Source: CAZZCN01 sp964652975 (GTDB taxonomy: Bacteria; Bacillota; Clostridia; Saccharofermentanales; UBA5734). From it: a DNA stretch of 40,368 nucleotides. The number at the start of each line of letters is the position of its first letter. Within the stretch, counting starts at the first letter, position 1. The stretch spans positions 1-40,368 of the forward strand of contig CAZZCN010000019.1 in NCBI GenBank assembly GCA_964652975.1, written 5' to 3'. Shown in pieces: positions 1-8,553 of the stretch. The notes beneath the pieces were generated by a model. That model had not been told where the DNA came from, ran no database searches, and was given only the letters and a program-made list of their open reading frames with translations. The translations under genes were made by a program, and so were the position numbers.

Positions 1-785
1 ACTCCTGCTAGTTGCACCTTTATCTGCTGCTGCTGATAACTTGGGAACATATCGATTATTCTGTCAACGGTCTGTGCCGCATTAACCGTATGCAATGTAG
101 AAAACACTAAGTGGCCTGTCTCCGCAGCAGATATGGCAGTTGCAATCGTCTCAAGGTCACGCATCTCACCGACCAGGATTACATCGGGGTCTTCACGAAG
201 GGCTGCTCGCAAGGCTGAGCTGAATGTTCCTGTGTCATTGCCGATCTCGCGTTGGTTAACAATACATTTATTGTGCTTATGTAGATATTCTATAGGATCC
301 TCTAACGTTAGAACATGTCCTTGTCTGTTGTTGTTGATATGGTCTATCATAGCAGCAAGTGTTGTAGACTTACCGCTACCGGTGGTTCCGGTGACTAGCA
401 CAAGACCTCTGGGCTTCATTGCAAGTTCTTTGAAAATCTGGGGCAGTCCCATCTGATCGATTGTAGGAATACTACTTGCCAAAACACGCAATGCTAGTCC
501 GAACGAGCCTCTCTGCTTGTAAATATTAGCACGATAACGGCCGGTTAGTCGGATTGAGTGGGAGAAGTCTATCTCGCCGAATTCTTCCAAGTGTCTTGCC
601 TGCTCAGGAGTAATCAGTGAATAGCATAGAAGCCTGGTATCTTCCGCAGTCAGCTTCTCATATCCTTCAACAGGTATCAGCTGATTGTCCACTCTGCACA
701 TCGGTGGTACGCCAACGGTCAAGTGAAGGTCCGATCCTCTCATCTCTACAGCTTTTAGAATAATGTTGTCAATTTCATTAGGCAT
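1..785 (-). CDS. pilT: Type IV pilus retraction ATPase PilT (3' end cut by window edge)
   Basis: Hexameric cytoplasmic ATPase that depolymerises type IV pili. The visible 261 codons begin MPNEIDNIILKAVEMRGSDL. They carry Walker A (GTTGSGKST), the Asp box (LEDPIEYLHKH), Walker B (VGEMRDLETI) and the His-box stretch HLVFSTLHT, in the order and spacing of PilT. The ATG at 785 follows a strong AGGGGGTGA ribosome site. The C-terminal part runs off the window; the frame is open to base 1. It lies downstream of pilB on the same strand with a 379-bp spacer, so it may have its own promoter (see 968-996). PilT rather than PilB is supported by the short N-terminal domain and the absence of a tetracysteine zinc motif in the visible part. 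Confidence 0.93.
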   Translation of the reverse strand, partial: MPNEIDNIILKAVEMRGSDLHLTVGVPPMCRVDNQLIPVEGYEKLTAEDTRLLCYSLITPEQARHLEEFGEIDFSHSIRLTGRYRANIYKQRGSFGLALRVLASSIPTIDQMGLPQIFKELAMKPRGLVLVTGTTGSGKSTTLAAMIDHINNNRQGHVLTLEDPIEYLHKHNKCIVNQREIGNDTGTFSSALRAALREDPDVILVGEMRDLETIATAISAAETGHLVFSTLHTVNAAQTVDRIIDMFPSYQQQQIKVQLAG

Positions 786-1164
786 TTAAGTCACCCCCTA
801 AAATATTGGTTTTAATCATGGTCTATCTATTTCTTTTATATTAGTAATGAGTAAAATGCTTATAACTAATTTCAATTTACTTTTAATTTTTGGATGCATA
901 TACAATCTGGGGTTTTTTAAATTATAATATCATCATATAATTTGATTAAATTTCTATGTACAGATATATTGTACTACTAATAATTAAAATTGTCATTCTT
1001 TAGAGCAAATAAAATGTATAAAAACGAAAATACTCTTTCGACTATTTATGATTCCTCGTTAGTAAATTTTACATATTGTGCAATCGATTAGGTCATTTGC
1101 ATGCAAATTTTATATGTCGTCAGATTGCACCCGGTAAAATTGTCATCTATATGTTCTTTCATGC
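786..1164. other. AT-rich pilT-pilB intergenic region
   Basis: This 379-bp stretch between the pilT start and the pilB stop holds no convincing ORF on either strand. It is very AT-rich. The only element I can support is a candidate minus-strand promoter for pilT at 968-996. I see no clear GC-rich hairpin with a T-run that would terminate pilB. Confidence 0.5.
968..996 (-). promoter_or_regulatory. Candidate sigma-A promoter for pilT
   Basis: On the minus strand ATGACA (996-991) and TACAAT (973-968) are separated by exactly 17 bp, a good -35/-10 pair. Transcription would start near 961 and leave a leader of about 175 nt before the pilT ATG. Single matches of this quality occur by chance in AT-rich DNA. 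Confidence 0.4.
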
Positions 1165-3002
1165 CTAATCAGTATTATATGTAACCTTGATCAATTCTTC
1201 AATTGTGGTAGTCCCGTTCAATACAAGCTCTATACAGCTGTCTCTAAGCGTCTTCGTTCCGGATGCAACCGCAGCTTGTTTGATTTTGTCACTTGAGGCG
1301 CCTGTATCTACGAGCTTTCGTAATTCTCTATTCATTACAAGTATCTCATGTATGGCTATACGGCCTTTATATCCTGTGTTGTTGCAGTTAGCACATCCGA
1401 CACCTTTGTGAATATCTCTCGGTTCTTCAAGCTGTAGCAGCTTCATCTCAATCAAGTCGATAGGTCTGGTGACCTTGCATTTAGGGCAGATTCTTCGAAC
1501 CAGCCTCTGCGCCACTACGCCTACCAATGCGACTGATACAAGGAAAGGCTCAATACCCATGTCAACAAGTCTGGAAACAGTAGATGCAGAATCATTGGTA
1601 TGGATTGTTGAAAGCACAAGGTGACCTGTGATTGATGCTCTTACCGCAATCTCAGCTGTCTCNNNNNNNNNNNNNNNNNNNNNNNNNNNNNNNNNNNNNN
1701 NNNNNNNNNNNNNNNNNNNNNNNNNNNNNNNNNNNNNNNNNNNNNNNNNNNNNNNNNNNNNNTTGAAAGCACAAGGTGACCTGTGATTGATGCTCTTACC
1801 GCAATCTCAGCTGTCTCTCCGTCTCGAATTTCTCCGATCATTATAACATCGGGGTCCTGTCTTAAGATAGAACGAAGTCCGTTAGCGAAAGTAAGTCCCG
1901 CCTTGTTATTGACCTGTACCTGGTTGATACCGCCAAGTCGGTATTCAACAGGATCCTCAACAGTAATAACATTGATGCCGGGCTTGTTGATCTCATTAAG
2001 AACAGTATAAAGAGTTGTAGACTTACCGCTTCCTGTAGGTCCAGACACCAATATGATACCATTGGGGTTACGAAGTATTTCGTCGAACAGCTCGGAATTC
2101 TTATCTGTAAACCCTAGCTGCTTGCGCTCTAATGCTATTCCTCTACCACCAAGAATTCTTATAACAACTTTCTCACCGTTAACAGTAGGCAGGACAGAAA
2201 GACGCAGATCTATGGGAGTGTTGCCGAACATGGTCTGAACTCTTCCATCCTGTGGCAGTCTCTTCTCAGCTATATCCATATCACCCATTATCTTAAGTCT
2301 AGTAACTACTGCGGCATGAGCGGATTTGGTTATTGTAAGCTGCTCATATAGCTCTCCATCAATTCTGAAACGGATTCTGACTATGTTCTCCATGGGTTCT
2401 ATGTGGGCGTCACTTGCTCTTGAACTAATCGCGTGATTGATTATAAGATTAACAAGACGAACAACCGGTGCGTTATCAACGTTGTCGTTTATCTTCTCTG
2501 AGAGCATCTCTACATCTTCAAGTGTATACTCCTTGTTCAGATCCTCGACTGCTTCATCTGTCTGTGTGCGTTCATAAAGTTTGACTATGGTGCTCTTTAT
2601 ATCCGATGATGTCGCCAGGACGGGCTTTATCTCAAGCTTGGTCTCTAATTTGATATCGTCTAGCGCATGAAAGTTCATCGGGTCGGCGGTCGCAACAGTA
2701 AGAAGCCGTCCTTCCTTGGAAATCGCTACGACTGTGTATTTCTTGGCTGTCTCATGGCTGATTATATGGGACATTTCAGCTGGTACATCCATGGCACCTA
2801 TATCTACAAAAGGTATGCGAAGTCTGTATTCAAGGGCTTTCATAAGCTGTTTCTCACTTATATAGCCCATATTCAGCAAAATCTCACCGAGTGGCTTGCC
2901 TACCTAGGTTAGCTGAATTCGCAGTGCTTCCTCAAGTTGTGCACGTGATATGACATTGATTTCGACAAGAAGTTCTCCAAGAGGAACATTATTTGTTAAC
3001 AT
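1165..3002 (-). CDS. pilB: Type IV pilus assembly ATPase PilB/GspE, with amber codon 33 and an assembly gap
   Basis: Motor ATPase for pilus extension. The ATG at 3002 follows AGAGGGGAG. Codons 1-32 encode the start of an MshEN/GSPII_E_N domain (PLGELLVE, QLEEALRIQLT). Codon 33 is TAG (2906-2904), and the frame continues in register with VGKPLGEILLNMGYISEKQL. Further on are Walker A (GPTGSGKST), Asp box (VEDPVEYR), Walker B (IGEIRDGETAEIAV) and the zinc tetracysteine (CPKC and CANC). The frame then breaks at a 100-N gap. Removing the Ns and one copy of the 55-bp duplication gives exactly 561 codons, the normal PilB length, with both halves in frame. The amber codon is therefore the only real defect: a nonsense mutation, a base error or readthrough. 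Restart at the TTG (2879) would lose part of the N-terminal domain. Confidence 0.88.
1608..1817. other. Scaffold gap flanked by a perfect 55-bp duplicate (assembly artefact)
   Basis: Bases 1663-1762 are 100 Ns. The 55 bases before the gap (1608-1662) recur exactly after it (1763-1817). Both copies encode the same part of PilB just after Walker B. This is what a scaffolder leaves when two contigs overlap by 55 bp but are joined with a default 100-N spacer. Deleting 155 bp (one copy plus the Ns) restores a single pilB frame. Confidence 0.93.
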
Positions 3003-3230
3003 CCGCTTCTCCCCTCTGATGGTGTGATTTGTAAGAGTAACTATTTAGTTTTGATTTTATCATACGAGCATCATTTAAACAATATATACACCGAATATGC
3101 AGAATAATAAATCCTTGATTCTAATCAGTGTATAAGTCATTCTTCATAAAAAGTAATCATTTGTTATCTTTATATTATCTACCGCTAATATTCCACGACT
3201 GTTACATAAAAATTAAGAATTGGTAAATGT

Positions 3231-3260
3231 TTGCGGGACTTATAAGGATTATGCTATACT
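3231..3260 (+). promoter_or_regulatory. Candidate extended -10 promoter of pilD
   Basis: TTGCGG (3231-3236) and TATACT (3255-3260) are 18 bp apart, and a TGC extended -10 element sits at 3252-3254. The predicted start of transcription near 3267 lies 31 bases before the pilD ATG. This argues against the earlier in-frame ATG at 3220, which would precede the promoter. Confidence 0.55.
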
Positions 3261-3297
3261 TAGCCTGTTTATTTTTACGAAATGCGAGGTAACTGCA

Positions 3298-4107
3298 ATG
3301 TTCTGGATGGATGTTTTAATCAAGGCCTATGTTTTTCTGATAGGATTGATAATCGGAAGCTATCTTAATGTCCTGATTTATAGGATTCCTCTGAAAATTT
3401 CTACTTCCAAAGGGTTTTCTTTCTGTCCGAAATGCAATCACAGGCTTAGCTGGCTGGACCTTTTTCCATTGTTCAGCTATGTTTTTCTGGGAGCCAAGTG
3501 CAGGTACTGCAAGGACAGTATAAGCTTCAGATATCCGGCGATCGAGTCATTGAATGCTGTTTTATATTTTCTTGTATACCTGAAATTCGCACCCGATCTG
3601 ACAAGTAGCACGGCAACTCAGTTTTCGGTATTAACAGATATGGGAGTGGTCGCCATTTACTTTTTAATTATCTCAAGTCTTGTTGTCCTGACTTTTATTG
3701 ATATAGACCATAAAATCATACCGGATCGTTTTCATATAATTATTGGAGCATGTGCAATCGCCTTGATTTTTCTGACTAACGACCTGACGATATGGGAGCG
3801 GATAATCGGCTTTTTTGCCATCAGCGTGCCGATTTACATTATCGCACTTTTAACCAACGGGATGGGCGAAGGAGATGTCAAGCTATTTGCTGTATGTGGC
3901 CTTTTACTTGGATGGAAGTTGATTTTGCTGACTATGCTTATTGCATCACTAATTGCTGCAGTTTATGGATTGATTCTGATAGTTGCAAAAAAGGCAAAAG
4001 GCAAGTCAGAAATACCGTTTGGCCCTTTTATCGCTTTCGCTGTGACAATTTGCATTTTTGTCGGCAATGATATAATTAATCTTTACATTTCTTTTATAAC
4101 GAGATAG
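3298..4107 (+). CDS. pilD: Prepilin peptidase / N-methyltransferase PilD (A24 family)
   Basis: Integral-membrane aspartyl protease that cleaves the leader of type IV prepilins and usually N-methylates the new N-terminus. The 269-residue product has the N-terminal methyltransferase-type domain with two CxxC pairs (Cys43/46 and Cys68/71), then several membrane helices. The two aspartate motifs follow: FIDIDHKIIPD (about 133-143) and GEGDVKL. Length and order match full-size bifunctional PilD. The ATG at 3298 is preferred because a GAGG site lies 8 bp upstream; an in-frame ATG at 3220 has no such site and would add 26 residues ahead of the likely promoter. It diverges from pilB across 295 bp of AT-rich DNA, which fits one pilus regulon. 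Confidence 0.92.
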   Translation: MFWMDVLIKAYVFLIGLIIGSYLNVLIYRIPLKISTSKGFSFCPKCNHRLSWLDLFPLFSYVFLGAKCRYCKDSISFRYPAIESLNAVLYFLVYLKFAPDLTSSTATQFSVLTDMGVVAIYFLIISSLVVLTFIDIDHKIIPDRFHIIIGACAIALIFLTNDLTIWERIIGFFAISVPIYIIALLTNGMGEGDVKLFAVCGLLLGWKLILLTMLIASLIAAVYGLILIVAKKAKGKSEIPFGPFIAFAVTICIFVGNDIINLYISFITR

Positions 4108-4124
4108 CTTTGAAGGTTGTTATA

Positions 4125-4143
4125 ATAAAAATATTGTTTTTAT
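4125..4143 (+). terminator. Weak AT-only hairpin after pilD
   Basis: ATAAAAA (4125-4131) pairs with TTTTTAT (4137-4143) across a 5-base loop, 18 bp after the pilD stop. It has a T-rich 3' arm but no GC pairs, so it is a poor intrinsic terminator and may be fortuitous. Confidence 0.25.
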
Positions 4144-4168
4144 GCAATTTTATAAAACTGTATAAAAG

Positions 4169-4187
4169 GTTTGCCAAATGCGTTTTG
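4169..4187 (+). repeat. Dispersed intergenic repeat, motif A (copy 1)
   Basis: The 19-base stretch GTTTGCC-A-AATGCGTTTTG matches 16122-16140 at 18 of 19 positions (A versus G). Both copies lie just upstream of genes in AT-rich intergenic DNA and follow a TATAA-like run. See the composite copy at 16083-16180. Confidence 0.6.
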
Positions 4188-4268
4188 ATATCGTATAGTA
4201 AATCAAATTACCAAAGTATCTTGACCGAATAATTTTGATATTTTTTTACTATTTACAAGGAGTTTTAG

Positions 4269-5402
4269 ATGACCAGAAAATTTCGTTTCGCAATAATTGG
4301 CTGCGGGAAGGTCGCCATCAAGCATCTTAAGGCTGCCATACACAATGAAAGCCTTGTTGAACTGGTGGCTATAGCCGATACAAGCCAGACTGCTATGGAT
4401 TCGCTTATAGGCGGGTCTAAACTTTCGGGAGAGCAAAAATCGAAAATAAAGGAATACACCGATTATCGCAAAATGCTTGCTGACGAGAACCTTGACATAG
4501 TGGCAGTAACCACACCGAGTGGCACCCATGCTTTGATAGGGCATGATGTTATATCCGCCGGAGTGAACCTGCTGTTAGAAAAGCCCATGACGTTATCGCT
4601 AAGCGAGTCTAAAATGTTGATTGACGAAGCAAAAAAGCATGATGTAAAGATTGCGCTTGGTCATATTTATCGGTTTTTTCCGATTGTTGATATGTTATCG
4701 GAAGATATAACAAAAGGAGTTTTCGGCAAGGTTCTCTATGGAAACGTAAAAGTATTCTGGGGGCACGACCAGGCATATTATGATCAGGCTCCCTGGCGGG
4801 GAACCTGGGCTCAGGACGGCGGTGTATTGATGAACCAAAGTGTTCACGCCCTTGACCTTATGCTGTACCTGATGGGTGGTAGTGTGTCCGAGGTCACTTC
4901 GATGATAGCCAGGCAGTCCCATATAATGGAGGCAGAAGACCTTGCACTAGGAATTATGAAGTTTGACGACGGGTCATACTGTACTGTAGAGGGAACCACC
5001 AATACGAATCCAAATGATATGCAGGCGTCATTCTTTTTGCTTTGTTCTAAAGGCAGCATAAATGCAGGGATAAGGGCCAAAAAACCGTTTTTCGACATAA
5101 GGGACGAAAACGGCAAGAAAATGAACGGCAAATATATCAAAGCATTACTTGTTAAAACCCATAAGGAGTCAGGGATATTGTCATTGCGACAGTTGTCGAA
5201 CCCTCATTCCGGTATATTAAAGGACCTTTGCATATCAATTCGAGATAACAAAAATCCACGTGCGGATGGGAATTCAGGTAAAAACTCGCTTGAACTAGTT
5301 CTGGCAATGTACAAGTCGGCAAAAACAAAATCAATTGTCTCGTTACCGATTGAAGATTTTGCTGCGACTGACATGCAAGGATTTTTTGAGAATGATAAGT
5401 AA
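4269..5402 (+). CDS. Gfo/Idh/MocA-family NAD(P)-dependent sugar dehydrogenase
   Basis: Soluble oxidoreductase of 377 residues. The N-terminal Rossmann fold begins FAIIGCGKVAIKHLKA. The EKP catalytic-lysine motif is LLLEKPMTLS (about residue 100), followed by the C-terminal alpha/beta substrate domain. The block WRGTWAQDGGVLMNQSVHALD is shared almost word for word with the WbpB-like enzyme at 37036-38118, so the substrate is probably a nucleotide-activated sugar or uronate. The ATG at 4269 has AAGGAG 6 bp upstream. No partner gene is adjacent: pilD lies upstream on the same strand and the converging atpC downstream. It may be a stray member of a surface-sugar pathway. The exact substrate cannot be read from the sequence. 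Confidence 0.85.
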   Translation: MTRKFRFAIIGCGKVAIKHLKAAIHNESLVELVAIADTSQTAMDSLIGGSKLSGEQKSKIKEYTDYRKMLADENLDIVAVTTPSGTHALIGHDVISAGVNLLLEKPMTLSLSESKMLIDEAKKHDVKIALGHIYRFFPIVDMLSEDITKGVFGKVLYGNVKVFWGHDQAYYDQAPWRGTWAQDGGVLMNQSVHALDLMLYLMGGSVSEVTSMIARQSHIMEAEDLALGIMKFDDGSYCTVEGTTNTNPNDMQASFFLLCSKGSINAGIRAKKPFFDIRDENGKKMNGKYIKALLVKTHKESGILSLRQLSNPHSGILKDLCISIRDNKNPRADGNSGKNSLELVLAMYKSAKTKSIVSLPIEDFAATDMQGFFENDK

Positions 5403-5485
5403 AAAAAGCGGACAAATTTTTGATATTTTTTTATTTATGAAAATGCCTAAATAGAAAAATTGTTTTGACATAGAAAATATAAGAA

Positions 5486-5520
5486 TAGAATAGAATAGAT
5501 TAGGTTAGATTAGAATAGGA
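5486..5520. repeat. Seven degenerate TAGNN pentamers
   Basis: Seven consecutive pentamers (TAGAA, TAGAA, TAGAT, TAGGT, TAGAT, TAGAA, TAGGA) fill the spacer between the converging oxidoreductase and atpC. No coding role is likely because TAG recurs every 5 bases and hits all three plus-strand frames. No terminator hairpin is visible in this convergent spacer. Confidence 0.6.
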
Positions 5521-5534
5521 AGAGGAATAGACAG

Positions 5535-6014
5535 TTAATCCAGGTCTTCGTCATAGACCTTTCCGGTATAACATACTTCATCAGCTGATACTTCGGATTT
5601 CTTGGATGCCACCTTTAATCTTGTCTTGGCTCGTAGGAGTCCTCTTCTAGATCTTGCAACTTCCTGCTTCGATGTAGCAGGGTCAGATATCCTCTGTAAT
5701 GCTCTATCAAGCGCTTTCTGAACACGCTCTTCATCAATCTGTTCAGGCCATTCTGCAGATCCGACAACAACAATGGCGTTATCCATATCAATATGCGCAT
5801 AGCCATCGGAAACCGCAACGTAGCTTTTGTGGTTGTTCTTAACCATTCTGAGTTCACCTGGATGTAATGCAATTATAACAGGCGTGTGTCCCGGCCAGAT
5901 TCCAATCTCGCCATCCACAGCCGGCAGTACAAGCTGCTGTATGTCATTCTCATAGAAAAGCTCATAAGGTGTTACGATTTCTACATGTATTTTTTTCTCA
6001 GAAATATCTTCCAA
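5535..6014 (-). CDS. atpC: ATP synthase F1 epsilon subunit
   Basis: Central-stalk subunit that couples rotation and inhibits hydrolysis. The 159-residue product has the N-terminal beta-sandwich with the family signature LPAVDGEIGIWPGHTPVII (about 30-48) and a C-terminal helical hairpin region. It is the last gene of the atp operon, 139 bp after atpD. The start is a TTG at 6014 preceded by AGGAG with 7-bp spacing; there is no better ATG upstream. At 159 residues it is longer than the usual 130-140, with the excess at the C-terminus (a lysine- and serine-rich tail ending DEDLD). Confidence 0.93.
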   Translation of the reverse strand: MEDISEKKIHVEIVTPYELFYENDIQQLVLPAVDGEIGIWPGHTPVIIALHPGELRMVKNNHKSYVAVSDGYAHIDMDNAIVVVGSAEWPEQIDEERVQKALDRALQRISDPATSKQEVARSRRGLLRAKTRLKVASKKSEVSADEVCYTGKVYDEDLD

Positions 6015-6153
6015 TTAATTTCTCCTGTTTAGGTTTTACTGATTTAGTCTAACATTCTGGTTTTTAAAAATGCAGTGTTATAGTGTCAAGGAATTGCAGC
6101 TATGCTGTTTAAATTCGTATATTGCTATTGCAATACTACTGTTATTGCAACTG

Positions 6154-7587
6154 TTATATTTTCAGGCTTTTTGCTTTGTCGGCTTCTTCAAGCTCCTTTT
6201 GCTTGTTCAGTGCGAATTCCTTATAGACTTCATCGATGGAACCGCGCATGAAAAAGAGCTGTTCTGGTATATGATCTACATCACCGGACACGATATGGGC
6301 AAAGCCTTTGATTGTTTCAGAGAGCGGCACATACTTACCCTCAATACCTGTAAAACTTTCTGATACATGAAACGGCTGTGAAAGGAACTTTTGGATTTTT
6401 CTTGCCCGTGATACTATCTGCTTGTCCTTGTCGGTAAGCTCTTCAAGCCCAAGAATTGAGATTATGTCCTGAAGCTCCTTATATCTTTGAAGAGTTTCCT
6501 GAACCTTTCTGGCTACATTATAATGCTCCGCGCCTACTATTGATTCGGACAAGATACGCGACGATGATTCGAGCGGATCTACCGCAGGATAAATGCCGAG
6601 CTCTACAACAGATCTCGATAAAACGGTAATTGTATCGAGATGTGAAAACGTAGTCGCCGGAGCAGGGTCGGTAAGGTCGTCCGCCGGTACATAGACGGCT
6701 TGTATTGAAGTTATGGCACCCTTTTTCGTAGAAGTGATACGTTCCTGCAAAGCGCCTACTTCATTGGCAAGCGTAGGCTGATAACCGACAGCTGAGGGTA
6801 TTCTGCCAAGTAGTGCTGAAACCTCGGAACCAGCCTGGACGAATCTGAAAATATTATCAATAAAAAGAAGCACGTCCTTGTTCTTGACATCACGAAAGTA
6901 TTCAGCCATTGTAAGACCGGTTAGAGGTGCCCTCATTCTTGCTCCGGGCGGCTCATTCATCTGTCCAAAAACCAGAACCGTCTTGTCTATAACTCCTGAA
7001 TCCTGCATCTCGTTCCAGAGGTCATTCCCCTCGCGTGAGCGCTCGCCTACACCGGCAAAAACGGAATAACCACCGTGCTCTGTAGCAATATTCCTTATAA
7101 GCTCAAGTATAAGTACAGTCTTGCCAACTCCTGCGCCTCCGAATAGTCCAATCTTGCCACCTTTGGTGTATGGCAGAAGAAGATCAATAACTTTAATTCC
7201 TGTCTCAAGAATCTTGTCACTTGGATACTGGTCTGTATATTTAGGTGCGGGTCTGTGTATCGGCCAATAATCATCGGCTGTTACCGGCCCGCCGTTATCT
7301 ATGGCTTCTCCCAGTACGTTGAAAAGCCTGCCTGTGATATGCTCGCCTACCGGAACCGTTATGGGTGCGCCTGTGGACTTGGCTATAACATTACGGGACA
7401 ATCCTTCTGTGGCAGACATGGCAACACATCTGACGACATTATCTCCCTGATGCAACATGACCTCAACGATGATTTTCTTTCCGTCAAATTCTATCTCGAT
7501 TGCTTCATTGACAGGAGGCAGGCTGCCTTCTTCAAATCTTATATCAACAACCGGACCTATAACTTGAATAACTTTTCCTAATGCCAT
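6154..7587 (-). CDS. atpD: ATP synthase F1 beta subunit
   Basis: Catalytic subunit of the F1 head. The 477 residues include the P-loop GGAGVGKT, GERSREGNDLWNEM, and the stretch beginning ADDLTDPAPATTFSHLD, all near-identical to bacterial AtpD consensus. The N-terminal beta-barrel starts GKVIQVIGPVVDIRF. Start ATG at 7587 with GGAGGG upstream. It lies between atpG and atpC in the standard order, and length and motifs are fully canonical. Confidence 0.97.
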   Translation of the reverse strand: MALGKVIQVIGPVVDIRFEEGSLPPVNEAIEIEFDGKKIIVEVMLHQGDNVVRCVAMSATEGLSRNVIAKSTGAPITVPVGEHITGRLFNVLGEAIDNGGPVTADDYWPIHRPAPKYTDQYPSDKILETGIKVIDLLLPYTKGGKIGLFGGAGVGKTVLILELIRNIATEHGGYSVFAGVGERSREGNDLWNEMQDSGVIDKTVLVFGQMNEPPGARMRAPLTGLTMAEYFRDVKNKDVLLFIDNIFRFVQAGSEVSALLGRIPSAVGYQPTLANEVGALQERITSTKKGAITSIQAVYVPADDLTDPAPATTFSHLDTITVLSRSVVELGIYPAVDPLESSSRILSESIVGAEHYNVARKVQETLQRYKELQDIISILGLEELTDKDKQIVSRARKIQKFLSQPFHVSESFTGIEGKYVPLSETIKGFAHIVSGDVDHIPEQLFFMRGSIDEVYKEFALNKQKELEEADKAKSLKI

Positions 7588-7620
7588 TTGATGGCCCTCC
7601 GTGTATATTTATGTGTGTGA

Positions 7621-8553
7621 TTACATGACTGCATCCGCACCGTTTATAATCTCTAATATCTCCTGGGTAATATTGCTTTGTCTGACCCTGTTTCTCTGAA
7701 GCATGAGGCTTGCAAGTATTCCTTCAGCACTTTCGGTTGCATTTTTCATTGCTGTCATCCGGGTTGTCTGTTCACTTGCAAACGCCTCTGTCAATGCACC
7801 ATATACAACTCCGTTCAAAAACGTCCTTGCCAGATAATCCATAACCTTTCCGGATGAAGGGACAAATTCCATATTGATTGTGGCTTCATCAGGCATTTGC
7901 TTCTTATATACATCAAGGTCAATCCCTTCAAGTAAATCCTCGGATGAAATGGGAATAAGCTTTAGAACAACCGGCTTGATGTCAATAGCGGTGTTAATTC
8001 TGGTATATACTGTATAAACTTCATCGATATCATAGTCGTCGTAAAGGTCGTGGATATAATCTGAAATGTCCCTAGCTCTGTAAAACGTCGGAGCCTCTAT
8101 GGTGTAATCGAATTCTTCGACTATATCGAAACCCGCCTTTCGAAAATACTCCTTGCCGATTTTGCCTGCTATGAATAGTTTCGGTACTGCAATTACGCCT
8201 TTCCTGGCAAAATCAATCATCAAACGGTGAATGTGATTCTCGGCGGCATGAAGAACATTTATGTTGTATGCTCCTGCAAGTCCTTTGTCTCCCGATAGTA
8301 TAAAGTAACCGACAACCAGCTGTTCGTTCTTTTTCTTCTTGTGAGGGTTGAAAAAAGTATGCTCCAGTTCAGGACTTTGAATATAAATTTCTGCCATGGT
8401 AGCACGGCAAAGGTCAAAATACGGGAGTGTCTTTGCTAGTTGAGAACGGGCACGTTTCATCTTGACAGCACTGACGAGATGCATGGCATTGGTCATCTGG
8501 CGTATCTCCTTGATACTGGCCATTCTTTTCTTTATATCATGTATCTGTTCCAT
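7621..8553 (-). CDS. atpG: ATP synthase F1 gamma subunit
   Basis: Rotor shaft of F1. The 310-residue product begins MEQIHDIKKRMASIKEIRQM, aligning with the N-terminal helix of AtpG. It ends with the conserved C-terminal helix (LMLQRNRVRQSNITQEILEI). A central Rossmann-like domain includes YFILSGDKGLAGAYN. The gene overlaps the end of atpA by 17 bp. The GAGGA ahead of the ATG is only 2-3 bases away, so initiation probably depends on coupling to atpA. It is about 20 residues longer than many homologues, spread through the central domain. No frameshift is seen. Confidence 0.95.
   Translation of the reverse strand: MEQIHDIKKRMASIKEIRQMTNAMHLVSAVKMKRARSQLAKTLPYFDLCRATMAEIYIQSPELEHTFFNPHKKKKNEQLVVGYFILSGDKGLAGAYNINVLHAAENHIHRLMIDFARKGVIAVPKLFIAGKIGKEYFRKAGFDIVEEFDYTIEAPTFYRARDISDYIHDLYDDYDIDEVYTVYTRINTAIDIKPVVLKLIPISSEDLLEGIDLDVYKKQMPDEATINMEFVPSSGKVMDYLARTFLNGVVYGALTEAFASEQTTRMTAMKNATESAEGILASLMLQRNRVRQSNITQEILEIINGADAVM

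Noticed and set aside
1165..2879. Two separate pilB-like genes or a true frameshift in pilB
   Set aside because: The break coincides with Ns and an exact 55-bp duplication. Collapsing it restores one normal-length gene.
3220..3297. Earlier pilD start at 3220
   Set aside because: It precedes a good promoter and has no ribosome site. The family N-terminus fits ATG 3298.
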